NCBI RefSeq assembly: GCF_036898095.1
Contig: NC_090759.1
Span: 20,682,620-20,746,619 of the forward strand
Reading direction: 5' to 3'
Source of the DNA: Palaemon carinicauda
Taxonomy: Eukaryota > Arthropoda > Malacostraca > Decapoda > Palaemonidae
Length of the DNA: 64,000 nt
Part shown: piece by piece, positions 20,688-33,055 of the stretch
How the letters are laid out: each line of letters opens with the position of its first letter
How positions within the stretch are numbered: position 1 is the first letter of the stretch
The notes under the pieces: model-generated
What the model was told of the DNA's origin: nothing
What the model saw: the letters and a program-made list of their open reading frames with translations, nothing else
The model's database searches: none
Translations under genes and position numbers: made by a program

Positions 20688-23656
20688 ATAATGGGGATGA
20701 AACACAAACCATAATAGTAATGAATGCACAGGGTTTAGTCACGAGTAACTCTAAAAGGAAAATAGAGTTCTTAGAAGAACTAACCCAAATTGAAAAAATA
20801 GATATATTAAATATAAGTGAAACATGGTATTCCCAAGAGACTGGCAGTGATGACCAGATAAAGGGTTTCCAAACTTATAGATCAGACAGAAAAAATAGGA
20901 ATCAAGGGGGAACCGCAATATATGGAAGAGACACAAATCAAGGAAAAGTATGTGAAAAATACAGCAACACAGAATGTGAATTGATTGCGGTAGAATTTGA
21001 ATTTGAAAAACTAATGAATATTGTAGTTTACAGACCCCCAAACACTAAGGAGTTTGACATAATAATAGAAAAAATAGATGATATATGTAGAAACCATAAA
21101 GACTGGAATATACTCCTATCCGGAGATTTTAACTTTCCTTTCGTGGATTGGAAAGAACGGATAGAAGAAAGTGGTTGTATGTATACATATAAAAAAGATA
21201 GTAATAGTAGCGCAGAAGATAAGAGGCAATTTGAAAAGCTTCAAGATATGCTATTAGAACATAATATGCAACAAATAAACCACATTCCAACAAGAAAGGA
21301 AAATGTCCTAGATCTAGTATTTGTGAATGAGGTGAATTATGTTAAAGAAATAATAGTGTATAACACGGGAATTTCAGACCACAATATCATAGAATTGATA
21401 GTTCATTCCAAAGCAAGTGATCACAGAATTAATAAAAGCACAAAACTTTGGGAAGGATATGGAAAATACAGTATAACTTTTACAGTAAGAATATAAAATG
21501 GTCAGAAATAAATGAAGAACTGAATAAAGAATGGAAAAATGTATTTATAAGTGATAATATACAGGTAAATACGGATATACTGTACAAAATACTGGAGAAA
21601 ATTGTTGAAAAATATGTACCGAAAAAAAACAATAAACAAAAGACGTGCATACCAAGAGACAGAAGGATCTTATTTCAGAAAATTAAAAAGTGGAAGAAAA
21701 ATCTTGCAAAAGAAAAAAATGTGTGGAAAATGAGGGAAATAAAATGTAAGATAGAAAATGCAGAACAAAAGATTATACAGTCGAAAGAAAATGAAAAAAG
21801 GTACTTAGAAGAAAGGACACTTCAAAATATAAAAAGAAACCCCAAAGTACTTTACTCCTATGCAAAAAAGATGAATAGAAGGAGAATAGAAATAGGCCCT
21901 CTAAGAATTGAAGGACGGCTAACGAATGAAAAAAAGGAAATATGCAACATATTAGCAGAAAAATATAAGAGTGAGTTCACGCCAAGAATTGCGAATGAGA
22001 ATAATGAAACAGAAATGAGAGAAGAAAATGTTGAATATCTAACGGATATAGATATTAATGAAGCAGATATTGTCACGGCTATAAACGAAATTAAAAATGG
22101 ATCGGCAGCCGGACCAGATGGAGTTCCAGCGATTTTGTTAAAAAAAACTGCAAACACTATCGCGAAGCCACTTGCAATACTGCTAAGACAGAGTATAGAT
22201 ATGAGTGAGATATATGTTAAACATAAATTAGCTTATATAACCCCTATCTTCAAAAGTGGATCAAGACTAGAGGCAAGCAATTATAGACCTGTTAGTCTAA
22301 CATCACATATTATGAAAGTGTATGAGAGGATAATAAAAAAGAAAATAATGAACCATTTGGTCAAAAATAATTTGTTTAATATGGGTCAACACGGTTTCGT
22401 ACCTGGAAAAAGTACACAGACCCAACTGATAGCTCACTATGAAAACATATACAATAATATGATAAATGAAAAAGACACAGATGTGATCTATCTAGATTTT
22501 GCAAAAGCCTTTGACAAGGTAGACCATAACATATTGGAGAAAAAAATGAGAAAGCATAATATTGTGGGAAAGATAGGAAAATGGGTAAAAGAATTCCTGC
22601 AAAACAGAAAACAGATAGTGGTTGCAAATGACGAGAAATCAGATGAAGCCCAGGTAATATCTGGTGTGCCCCAAGGTACGGTATTAGCTGCACTGCTATT
22701 TGTTATTATGATCTCAGACATAGACTGTGATGTTGAAAACTCCGTAGTGAGAAGTTTCGCCGATGACACAAGAATAAGTAGAGAAATTACTTGTGATGAA
22801 GATAGGAACTCACTACAAAGAGATCTAAACAAAATATATGAATGGGCGGAGATAAATAGGATGGTATTTAACTCCGATAAATTCGAATCAATAAATTATG
22901 GAAACAGAGAAGGAATGGTGTATGCATACAAGGGACCTAATAATGAGACAATCACAAACAAGGAAGCAATTAAAGACCTTGGTGTAATTTTAAATAGGAA
23001 TATGTTATGCAACGACCAAATAGCAACACTGTTGGCTAAATGTAAAGCAAAAATGGGAATGTTATTCAGACACTAAAACAAGAAAAGCTGAACACATGAT
23101 TATGCTTTACAAAACTTATGTGCGTAGTACACTCGAGTACTGCAATGTGATATGGTACCCACACTACCAAAAGGATATTGCGCAAATAGAGAGTGTACAA
23201 AGGTCCTATACTGCTAGAATAGAAGAAGTTAAGGACCTTGATTACTGGGAAAGACTGCAATTTTTAAAACTATACAGTCTAGAAAGGAGAAGAGAACGCT
23301 ACATGATAATACAAGCATGGAAGCAAATAAAAGGAATTGCTGAAAACATCATGGAGCTTAAAGTATCAGAAAGAGCAAGCCGAGGTAGATTAATAGTACC
23401 AAAAAGCATTCCAGGTAAACTGAGAAAGGCGCACAGGACATTAATCCACTACGCACCAGCATCGATAATGCAGCGACTATTTAATGTGCTGCCAGCTCAT
23501 CTAAGAAACATATCAGGAGTGAGCGTAGATGCGTTTAAAAATCAGCTCGATAAATACCTAAGATGCATCCCAGACCATCCAAGACTGGAAGATGCAAAAT
23601 ACACCGGAAGATGTATTAGCAACTCTCTGGTGGATATACGAGGTGCCTCACACTGA
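20657..23656 (+). pseudogene. LINE-2 ORF2: AP-like endonuclease and reverse transcriptase (two frameshifts)
   Basis: Starts at MGESILL, overlapping ORF1 by ~30 nt. Endonuclease motifs are VMNAQGL, NISETWYS, LLSGDFNFP and GISDHNIIEL. A frameshift near 21475 moves the reading to the frame of 21448. RT motifs there are GSAAGPDGVP, YRPVSLTS, HGFVPGKSTQTQL, YLDFAKAFDKVDH (A), SGVPQGTVLAALLF (B) and RSFADDTRIS (C). A second frameshift near 23076 separates the C-terminal part (YVRSTLEYCNVIWYPHY to the stop at 23656). No RNase H. The catalytic residues of both enzymes look intact, so damage is limited to the frameshifts. Confidence 0.87.
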
Positions 23657-23709
23657 GGGACCTGGGGGAACCCAAACAAAAAATAAGGCAATAAGGTAAG
23701 GTAAGGTAA

Positions 23710-23819
<110 letters not shown>

Positions 23820-24029
23820 GTTGCATTCAATAAAGTTGTTATTATTTAAGTAATTAATTGTGGTTTAATAAAACATTTATGTACTTCTGTTTTAAATTTC
23901 TGGTGTATTTTAACAATCAAAGTATTATGGGTGCTGTGATCAAATCAGCTGATGCACATACGAATCAATAACATAGAGTAAAATTTCCCATATGTATATG
24001 TGTATATATTTACATATATATGTTTATTA
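23820..24029. other. AT-rich spacer, no gene recognised
   Basis: AT-rich sequence with TATATA words near 23990-24030. It contains 'gatcaaatcagctgat' near 23938, weakly like the ATCAGCTGAT word of the tandem units. No reading frame of note. Confidence 0.4.
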
Positions 24030-24564
24030 TTTTTTTTTTCTTTATGGCTGGAATGTTTCTATATCTGTTATTGCCACTTGGGCGGATGTTTCTACATCCG
24101 GTATTGCTGCCTGCTTTGATGAATGGGAAAGGTGTCATGGTTGGGAGGTGTTGTGCTCAAAGCTATATGTGAGAGTATTGGATGATCTCAGCCATCCCGA
24201 AGATGGTTTGGACCTTTTTGGCAGAACTATTCTCAAGTGTTGGGTCTTCGGAATCCAGGGGGATCCAATGCTTGGGGTAGGACTCTTGGCTTTTGGCCGG
24301 AAGCCTGTCATTACAGATATAGGGAGGATGATTCCATAGTTTCTTGGTCTCAGTTCTAACAGGCGAGTTCAGCTTACACCTGTGCCTCTATATCTGTTTT
24401 GATGCTATCCTTCGGGTAGGATACGGAGTGGACCATCTGGGAAGTATACTCTCACTGTGCCGGTAGTGGAGAGTGCAAATTTCCTTCCCAACATGTGATG
24501 CCTTAATGTTCTCAAGCAGGTAAATCAAAGTATTAAAAAAAATCACTCTTCTCTTTTCTTTATT

Positions 24565-26295
24565 TTGATGGATTCTTCTTACAATGACCCCACCTCCCCT
24601 GGATATGCTGACTCGCCCCCGGCACTGTTGACGACCTCTGGCAATTCATTTAAAGAAAACTCCGTTGACGACGTCGGAACTAAAAAGGACTATTCTTTAA
24701 ACATTCGAATTTGGAAAAAGGGTAATTTGGGCAACACAGGAAAACTGAATGTCCTGCACGTTACCCAAATCCCATTAGAAGCTAATTATGATGTGCTACA
24801 TAAAATATTTGAGTGTTACGGATTAATAAAAGAAATTAGAATGAAACTTCAAGATGATAATTGGGAATCTTGGTTATCATTTAATTGTCATGAGGAAGCA
24901 TTTAATGCAAGCCGTAATATTGTTGATATTAAAGTAGGTAATATGAGTGTTAAGGGTGCTCTGTGTGATGGGGCACCTAAAGATTTGGATGTCTACAGAC
25001 CAGCAGACTGGGCTGATAAAGATATAGAAGCAGATATGCCATCCCAAAGAAAGCCAAAACCACCAATGTGGCTTCTTGCTCAATCTGTAGGAGGTACGGA
25101 AAATTATTCCAAGATCTGCAAATTTCTTCAGAGGAAGATAGGTACGATCGCACCTGGAGATACATCTCGATTCGGGAAGAAAAGTTACTTGATAAAGGCC
25201 AAGTCATACACACTGTCTGTTATACTGTTCAATTTGAAGACAGTAAATGAAGATATAAAATTGGACATCAAACCCCATCTAAACTTTAGCTATGGAAGGG
25301 GAGTGGTTTTCAATAGGGATCTATATGAATTTACTGAAGAGGAGATATTGGCTATGTGTCCTCTATCAGTGTGGAAAGTACATAAAGTACCTGGAACATC
25401 AATGATTGTTCTTACTTTCCAGGATGCTGATGTACCTTACCACATAGACTTAGAAAACGAAAGGATCAGAGTTCAACCTTTTAAGCAGAAGCCACTGCAA
25501 TGTTATAATTGCTTTAAATTTGGACATCCTTCCAAAATTTGCAATAATGAAAAAATTTGTAATACTTGCTCCAATATTTACCATGGGGAATGTACACTTG
25601 AGGCAAGGTGCTTAAACTGCAACTCTAATCATAAATCTAATGATAGGAGCTGCCAGTTTTATAAGTTAGAAGAGTAAGCCCTCAATAAATCAATTATTGA
25701 ACATGTAAGCGTGGGGCATGCCAAGAGATTATTAAATAAATCTAATACTTATGCAAAGACTTTAAAAACAGGAGAAAAAGTTCCTCGGGAATCATCTCAC
25801 CCACCTACTACTGTAGGTAGTTCTCGAAAAAGGAATTCACCATCTATTGATAAAGTGCTGCATAAGACAAAAACATCTTCTCCTAAAGATTTATCATTGA
25901 GTATCAACAAAAAGACATTGCCCACCACTATGAAACCTTTGTCCCCCATTACAAAGGATAGTACTAACCTCTCCCAGGCCATATCCTTGCCTGATTTAAT
26001 GGAGATACCACCTGACACCAAGTTATCAGGTGTACCTGTAGTGGGGAAGGTACAAAAACCTGGTAACTCGCAACCTATTAATCGTAAAAGAGAGAGACCT
26101 CCATCTCTCTCACCCCCTTCCATAAGAAATACTAGAATTATGACATCAAATAAATATGATGTTTTGTCTGTTGATGTTGGCGATCAACCAGAAGACAATT
26201 TAAATAAATCAGAAATTCAAGTTGAGGTCCACCATCCCCCTCAACAAATAGATAAAAAAGATACAAAGAAAAACACCAACGTAAACCCAACATAA
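24565..26295 (+). pseudogene. LINE-D ORF1: gag-like protein with RRM-like region and zinc knuckles (one stop)
   Basis: The presumed RNA-binding ORF1 protein. It starts at MMDSSYNDPTS. Residues ~70-140 (LNVLHVTQIPLEANYDVLHK, then a Trp/Phe-containing stretch) look like an RNA-recognition fold. At ~310-365 there is a series of Cys/His knuckles: CYNCFKFGHPSKIC, CNTCSNIYHGEC and CLNCNSNHKSNDRSC. The C-terminal part is Pro/Ser/Thr/Lys-rich and disordered. A single TAA at 25675-25677 interrupts it. The frame continues unchanged through HAKRLLNKSNTYAKTLK to 26295; the second copy has coding sequence at this place, so the stop is secondary. Confidence 0.82.
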
Positions 26296-26407
26296 CAAGA
26301 CCATCTCTGAAGAAACCTACAGGTAATAATGTTAGATTAAAATCTGCTAATGGGAAGACCTCATCCAAGATGTCTTCCCGAAATAATCCATAGTTTTCTC
26401 CTCAATT

Positions 26408-27744
26408 TTGAAATGGAACTGTCAGGGTTTAAGGGCGAAATATGAAGAACTTAAGCTCCTAATTCATGAATATTCCCCCATAATTGTATGTCTACAGGAA
26501 AGTATGCTTGATGCTAACACTCCTAGTCCTCGAGAGTATGTTAGCTATAGAACACTATATAATCATCAAGCAGGGAGCGATGGTGGAAGTCTCATGTACG
26601 TTCGTCGAGATGTTCCCCAAATACCTATGTCTATATGTACAACACTGCAGGCAGTGGTTGTACAAATTGATATAGGAAGAAAATATACAATATGCTCTCT
26701 CTACTTGCCTCCAAATGATAATATTTTATATGATGATTTAGCAGAGGTCATTCATCAACTCCCTCAACCATTTCTCTTACTGGGAGATATGAATGGTAGA
26801 CATCCTTTATGGGGTGATATCTTAGCAAACACAAGGGGCAATATTATCTCATCAATTGTGGAGAATGAGGATGTGGGACTCCTTAATACAGGAGAGCCCA
26901 CACACTTCCATGTTCAGACAGGTACCTTGTCATGCATTGACTTTTCAATTGCAAGCTCTAACTGCCTTCTTGATTTTGATTGGAGGACATTAGATGATTG
27001 GCATACTAGTGATCATGCACCAATCATTATAAACACCAACAAGGGTCCGCCTTTGCAAAGATCGCCACGATGGAATCTAGACAAGGCAGACTGGGCTAAA
27101 TTTTCTGAGGTAAGTGAAATCGAAGGGAGAGCAGAACAGTTTGAAAGTATTGATGATGTCATAGACCTACTGAATGTAACTCTCCATACAGCAGGAATCA
27201 ATTCGATTCCCAAAACCACAGGACTATTCAAAAGACGACCAGTCCCGTGGTGGTCTACAGAATTAACAGCCTTGCACAGAGCCACCAGAAAATCCCTGAC
27301 TAGATTGCGTAGATGCCGTACGGATGAAAATTTGATATCATACAAAAAAGGTAGAGCACAGTTCCGTCGTGCCATGGAAGAAGCTAGATGCCAATCTTGG
27401 GTGGCTTTTGTTTCCTCCATTAATAGTAGAACACCACCATCTTCTGTATGGAGGAAAATAAAAAAGATTGCAGGCAAATTTACCCCGAACCCACCACCAG
27501 TGTTGAAAGTGAATGGTCAGTTTGTGACTGAAGGAAATGAAGTTAGCAATGCCCTGGCTGACCATTTTTCAAATGTATCGTGCAAGAGTGTAGCAGCTCC
27601 TGGTCACCAGTACAGGAGCATTGAAGAAAAGAACATTTTAAATTTTGCAACAGGAAGGGAAGAATCGTATAATTCTCCCTTTACTGAAAGAGAACTTGAT
27701 TCCGCACTCGCTACTTGCAACGATACAGCCCCTGGACCCGATCC
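26408..27744 (+). pseudogene. LINE-D ORF2, N-terminal part: AP-like endonuclease and linker (truncated)
   Basis: Endonuclease nicking the target for reverse transcription. Motifs are KWNCQGLRAK, IVCLQES, LLGDMNGRHPLWG, SCIDFSI and DWHTSDHAPII, all in an uninterrupted frame. The linker follows (RRPVPWWSTELTALHRATRK, KKIAGKF), then the start of RT with ALATCNDTAPGPD. Exactly there homology ends and DIRS-D sequence begins; the nominal frame runs on to 27817 through foreign DNA. No ATG of clear preference: the frame is open from about 26390. Confidence 0.85.
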
Positions 27745-27853
27745 AAGGGAGGAGAGGATGAAGAAAAGAATAAGGGCCAGGCAGATCTTTTCATTCACGC
27801 AGACTAAAACCGGGTAACAATGCCCTCAACCTTCTGCTACTTCTCCAATAAGG

Positions 27854-29242
27854 TTAGACCAGCTGTTGTGCAGCCACCACAGGGCCGATAGAAAACGTAT
27901 CGAGCCTCCTGTGTGTCACGTCTTGCAGGTAGTGGGCCGTGAATGTGGTCTGACGCTTCCACACCCCAGCTTGAAGGACCTGCGTCACTGAAAAGTTCTT
28001 CTTGAAGGCCACGCACGTAGCTACGCTCCTGACGTCATGCGCTCTAGGGCGACGTGACAGAGGAGGGTCAGGATTCAAGGCCAGATGAATTACCTTGTGA
28101 ATCCAGGCCGAGATGGTATTTCTGGTGACCCTCCTCTTCGTCTCCCCGGTGCTCACGAACAAAGCTCGCACTTGGGGACAAACTGCAGATGTTCTTTTAA
28201 GATACAACCTCAGACTCTTAACTGGGCACAGTAGGAGATGGTCTGGGTCATCTGTTACAGAACGGAGACTCGAAACCCGGAGGGAGTCGAACCTTGGGTC
28301 CGGCACTCCCGGGTTCTGAGTCTTGGCAACAAACTCAGGGACGAAGCTGAACGTTACCTCCCTCCATCCCCTTGATTGGGCGATGTCGTACGAGAGACCA
28401 TGAACCTCCAAAGCTAGCTGGAAAACCGTCTTCCAGATAAGGTGGCGATCAGAAGCCTGGCGTAATGGTTCGTAGGGAGGTCTCTTAAGAGACCTGAGAA
28501 CTCGAACCACGTTCCATGGAGGAGGTCTCACTTCCGACTGAGGGCAGGTAAGTTCATAACTCCGTATGAGAAGGGAAAGTTCCAGCGAGGAAGAAATGTC
28601 CATTCCTTCAAGCCTGAAGGCAAGACTTAAGGCTGAGCGATAGCCTTTCACTGCCGCGACTGAAAGGCGCATTTCCTCCCGCAGATAAACGAGGAACTCC
28701 GCTATTACTGGTAAAGTGGCATCGAGGGGAGAGATACCCCTTCCATGACACCAACCACAGAAAACTCGCCACTTCGCCTGGTAGACTCCTGCGGATGACT
28801 TGCGCAGGTGGCCAGACATCCTGTTCACAACTTGTTGCGAAAATCCTCTCTCTGTGAGGAGATGCTGGATAGTCTCCAGGCGTGAAGTCGAAGCGAAGCC
28901 ATGGCTTTGTGGTAGATGTTGGAGTGTGGTTGTTTGAGTAGCTCGTGACGTGGAGGGAGCTTGCTCGGAATCTCCGTGAGGAGTTGCAGAAGGTCCGGGA
29001 ACCACTCTGCATGATGCCATAGCGGAGCTATCGGGGTCATTGAGAGATTGACCGATGTTCTGGTCTTGTTGAGTACCCTCCTCACCAGACAGAACGGGGG
29101 AAAGGCGTACACATCGTCGTTGTCCCACCGTTGCTGGAAGGCATCCTGCCAGAGAGCCTTGGGGTCCAGGACTGGGGAGCAGTACAGCGGGAGCTTGGTG
29201 TTCAGCGCCGTAGCGAACAGATCCACCGTCGGGGAACCCCAC
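27854..29242 (-). pseudogene. DIRS-D tyrosine recombinase; open frame but catalytic Arg-I segment deleted
   Basis: An open 462-codon reading with the recombinase beginning near codon 115 (ETIQHLLTERGFSQQVV). Core-binding part: SSAGVYQAKWRVFCGWCHG, then VKGYRSALSLAF. In the catalytic half the sequence runs TVFQLALEVHGLSYD, whereas DIRS-A has LVCLATAKRVSEIHAFS: six or seven residues carrying the first catalytic Arg are missing without a frame change. The His-Arg box HDVRSVATCVAF and VWKRQTTFTAHYLQD with the Tyr nucleophile remain. The N-terminal ~100 codons overlap pol in another frame. Intact-looking but predicted inactive. Confidence 0.82.
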
Positions 29243-30757
29243 AAAGTCAGGACTTTGCTGGCTATCTGAGGATCTAAAGACCTCTCTGTACTCACTATCT
29301 GCGTCGCCCTGCTCAGACTATCGGCAAGCACATTCCTTTTGCCTGGAATGAAGCGAGCCGCTAGTGAAATTGAGTGGACTTCGGACCATCTCAGGATCTC
29401 TACTGGAAGATGGGATAGCTGTTCTGAAAAGGTACCTCCCTGCTTGTTGATATAAGCCACTACCGTGGTGTTGTCGCTCATCACCACCACAGAGTGGCCC
29501 GCCAGGACTTGGTGGAACTTCTGAAGTGCCAGGAACACGGCCTTCATTTCTAGCAGGTTTATGTGAAGGTACTTTTCTGATTCTGACCACAGGCCTGAGG
29601 TCCTGTGGCTCAGAACGTGGGCTCCCCACCCTTTGTTTGATGCGTCCGAGAACAGCATCAAATCTGGGGGAGGGACGAGAAGATCCACTTTCTTTTGTAG
29701 ATTCTCGTCTGCCACCCACCACCGGAGATCCGTCCGTTCCACAGGACCAATAGGGATCAAAGTGTCCGGGGAGTCGTGGCCTTGACTCCACCAGGACTTG
29801 AGTCGCCACTGGAGGGATCTCATCCTGAGGCGACCGTTGGGAACGAGACGAGTCAGGGAGGAGAGGTGGCCGAGGAGATGAAGCCACGATTGGGCTGGGA
29901 GTTCTTCTCGATTGAGGAAAGGTCTCGCGACCTTCCTCAGCCTGGCTATCATTTCGTCTGATGGGAAGGCTTTGTGGAGATTGGTGTCTATGACCATGCC
30001 TAGATATACCAGTTTCTGAGAGGGCTGCAGGGAGGACTTCTCGAGATTTACCACGATCCCTAGGTCCTGGCAAACTTCGAGGAGTTTGTCTCTGTGGCGA
30101 AGAGGGGTTGCCTCCGAGTCCGCTAGGATCAGCCAGTCGTCCAGATAACGAAGGAGTCGGATGCCGATCCTGTGGGCCCATGAAGAGATGAGGGTGAATA
30201 CTCTGGTGAACTACTGAGGGGCTGTGGAGAGACCGAAACACAGCACCTTGAACTGGTAGATCTTGTTGTCTAGGCAGAATCTTAGGTACTTCCTTGAAGA
30301 CAAATGGATTGGGATCTGGAAGTACGCGTCCTTCAGGTCCAGTGTACACATGAAGTCTAATGGTCTCACCGCAAGTCTGACCGTGTCTGCCGTATCCATG
30401 CTGAACGGAGTCTGCTTGACAAACCCGTTCAGGGTTGAGAGGTCGATGACTGGTCTCCAGCCTCCAGACGCCTTTCTCACAAGAAAGAGTCGACTGTAGA
30501 AGCCTGGGGACCCGTCTACAACCTCCTGGAGAGCGTCCTTCTTCAACATGGTCTGGATTTCTGCCCGAAGGGTCTGCCCTTTTGCCGATCCCATGGCAAA
30601 AGAGTTTAACGACACTGGATTCGCTGTCAGGGGAGGTAGAGAGGCTGTGAACGGGACGCGATAACCTAGAGTGATCACGGAGATTGTCCAGGCATCTGCC
30701 CCGAGTTGCTACCACCTTGTCCCGCAACTCTGTAGGCATCCCCCCTCTAGTGGACAT
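28825..30757 (-). pseudogene. pol: DIRS-D pol: RT, RNase H and C-terminal region (one nonsense codon)
   Basis: RT from about 30678 down: LKKDALQEVVDGSPGFYSRL, GGWRPVIDLSTLNGFV, TLDLKDAYFQIPI (motif A) and CFGLSTAP (motif B). Immediately after these a TAG at about 30211-30213 interrupts the frame. The same frame continues as FTRVFTLISS, RYLDDWLILAD (motif C intact), VYLGMVIDTNLHKAFPS, and RNase H with LFSDASNKGWGAHV, NLLEMKAVFLAL, VMSDNTTVVAYI and VLADSLSRA. The DIRS C-terminal region shows TVDLFATALNTKLPLYCSP, VYAFPPFCLV and WHHAEWFPDLL, ending at 28825. Apart from the one nonsense codon the enzyme looks complete. Confidence 0.85.
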
Positions 30758-30775
30758 GCAGGGGGATTGCCAACC

Positions 30776-32982
30776 CTAGCGTTTCCGGCCTCGGCTGTTA
30801 CCTCTAGGGTTCTTGCCTCCCCTGGAGGTCTTCTTGCTCCTTCTGCTCTTGGCAGGAAAGGGCTTAGACACCTTGGGCTTCGCTGCGGTCGTCTTCTCTG
30901 TGTCCTTAGCTGGACGGGGCTGCTGGACCGCTGGAGGTTTGTAGGGCCTCGATGTCAATGCCCTGTGGATGAGGGAATCCTGGTTGGATTTCCTCCACCT
31001 CTCAGCGGTGAGCTCCACATTCTTAGGCTCAAACAGGCTCTTACCGAACACGGAAGAGTGTCTGAGCCTGCTAACGTCGGAACTGGGGACCTTCTGATGG
31101 AACCTCTCGGCCACAGCGTCCCAATGGTTGAGAATCGTATTGGCCCACAAGCTCGAGACTTGGTGGGCCAGAAACTCAATGGTCCGTGTGCCCGAGAGTA
31201 AGAAAGTCTCCAGCGCCTTCCTGGTGCTTTCTTTGGAGAGGTCCTCGGACCGCACCAGGATGCCCAGAGACCCCAGCCAGATGACGAGCCACGAAGTTGC
31301 CTGCATGGCACACTTGGTGATTCTCCTGGCTCAGGATCTCAGTGGCTGAGAAGGACACGTGCTGGTTGGAGAGTCTCTCAAGAGGGACTCCCCCTGTGAG
31401 TTCTTCCACAGAGTGGTGTAACGGAAGACTCAGACAAGACTCCTCAAGGATCTCGAAGTACCTCCTCTGATGGACTCGAGGAGAAGGGAGGAGCTTGTTA
31501 CCGGCACTCGATCTGCTGGAGGAGGCAAGCTCAGAGAGCTGGCCCTCGACCTTGTCCCTGGCACTCTTCATCCCCTGAGACCAGGGCAAAGCTGCACTGG
31601 CCCTAGAGGGTTTCTGGGTGCCATAGACGCGGTCCAGGACCGTGTCCTTACCTTCACGAGGGGGAATCTCAGGGTCTGGAATCCCATTGAGATTCCTCAT
31701 GAGGGTCAGGACTTGCCAGAAAGCGTGTTCTGACTCCTGGTGCTCTCCTCCTGTAGGACTGGCAGCGAAGTCTCCCGTCCCCAGTGGCTCTTCCTGGGGG
31801 GACCCGTGGACATCCTCGGCGGCTCTAGACGGTTCCTGCCTGATCCTTGCTGACGATTTGGGAATCGTCTTAAGAGTCCTTAGGCTCCCTCCTGGGCAGG
31901 ATACAGGACTCGAGCAACGAAGGGGGCAGGCTCTTCTCCACCCCTGGATGAGACGACTTCTCAGGTAGAGGCGAAGCTTCCCCCATTGGTGCGATGGGGG
32001 AATGGTCCGGCTCATCCGACTCTCCTGAGGAAGGGTAGTCCTCATCCGCAGGGGAGGGAGAGAAGGTCTGGGGGGGAGAAGGAGCCTTGCACAAGGACCT
32101 GCGAGGAGACAATATAGGCCTCGGAGGAGTTTCCACGGGAGAGACTCCTCTCTTCCTCTTCAGGGGGGAGGAAGCTGCCGCTGGTTTGTGACCCCCGTCA
32201 GAGAGGGCGGGCTTGATCGCCTGCACAAGAGCTCTAACTAGGGTGCCGAACCAGGGCTGCTGGCTGACAGTCGCGCTGTCAGACACCCCCTCTGGAGGGA
32301 AGGGGATCGAGCGATCCCTAGGAGGAGTCGACAAATGTGGGTTCGCCTGTGGGGCTGAAAGGAAAGAGTCCCTAGACCTGTCCGGGAAGCGCCCCTCCTC
32401 CGGCGAGCGCGCTGGTCTGCGCTTGCGGGGAGGTCAACAAGACGAAGACCTGTCCGCCTGACGGCACTCACGCTGGGGCTCGTGTGCCGGGCCCTGGTCA
32501 GGGTCGCGTGTGAAGGGGCCGCGCGTGAAGGGGCCGCGCGTGAAGGGGTCGCGCGATACAGGAATCTCGCGCACGCGCATATCCGCGGGGGCAGGGCTGG
32601 GGGTGGGCGCGAGGGCGAGGATACAGGAGCGAGGGAGCGATGGCGCGCTGGTGATAGAGCGGGCGCGTGGGCGCACAGCAGCTGGAGCGGGCGCGTGGTC
32701 GAGAGAGTGCGTAGGCGATGGCGAGGGCGTGTGGCGCACAGGAGCCGGCACGGGAGGCGGCCGAACGCGCGGGCGAGCAGCGACCTGATGCGGCCCTGGA
32801 GGGCGCGAGATAACGGGGGCGCCTGAGCGCGTGTCCGGAAGAACCGGGCGAGGGCGCGTGAGCTCTGGTGTAGGATCACAAGCGGCAGGGATGGCGCGTT
32901 GGCGCAGAGGTTGGCACTGGTCCGATAGGACCGGCATGCTCGCCTGTGGGCGCGCATGTGGTGCATCAGGATGTGGTCGCAC
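30776..32982 (-). pseudogene. gag: DIRS-D gag remnant with Arg/Pro-rich N-terminal part (frameshifted)
   Basis: The reading moves through several overlapping frames: 32982-32434, 32334-31870, 32045-31176 and 31306-30776. The C-terminal part (NHWDAVAERFHQKVPSSDV, then a tail SRGGKNPRGNSRGRKR) matches the position and style of the basic RGG tails of DIRS-A and DIRS-C gag. The N-terminal ~700 bp is very GC-rich with CGCGCGTGAAGGGGC-type repeats encoding an Arg/Pro/Ala low-complexity protein. The Cys-rich N-terminal module seen in the other gags is not present, consistent with loss of the 5' end. Confidence 0.65.
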
Positions 32983-33055
32983 CAGGGTGCGCTGCTGCGG
33001 GGGCCGCGCAGGGCGCGCGGCTGGATGAGGGCGCTCAGGTGTGCGCTGGAGGGTT

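Larger units (their letters stand above)
27745..33055 (-). mobile_element. DIRS-D: DIRS-like element, reverse orientation, both ends missing
   Basis: Read on the minus strand, it carries gag (from ~32982 down), pol and tyrosine recombinase (stop at 27854), then ~105 bp of 3' sequence before LINE-D resumes. Neither an inverted terminal repeat nor an internal complementary region is found at either junction, unlike DIRS-A, B, C and E. GC content is higher than in neighbours, strikingly so at 32340-33050. It represents a family distinct from A/B/C. Missing ends, together with missing LINE sequence at the same joints, argue against a clean insertion. Confidence 0.85.

Noticed and set aside
32434..33028. 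Plus-strand frames rich in Arg/Gly/Ala in the GC-rich block
   Set aside because: Antisense to DIRS-D gag in highly CG-rich repeats; open frames are expected from composition alone.
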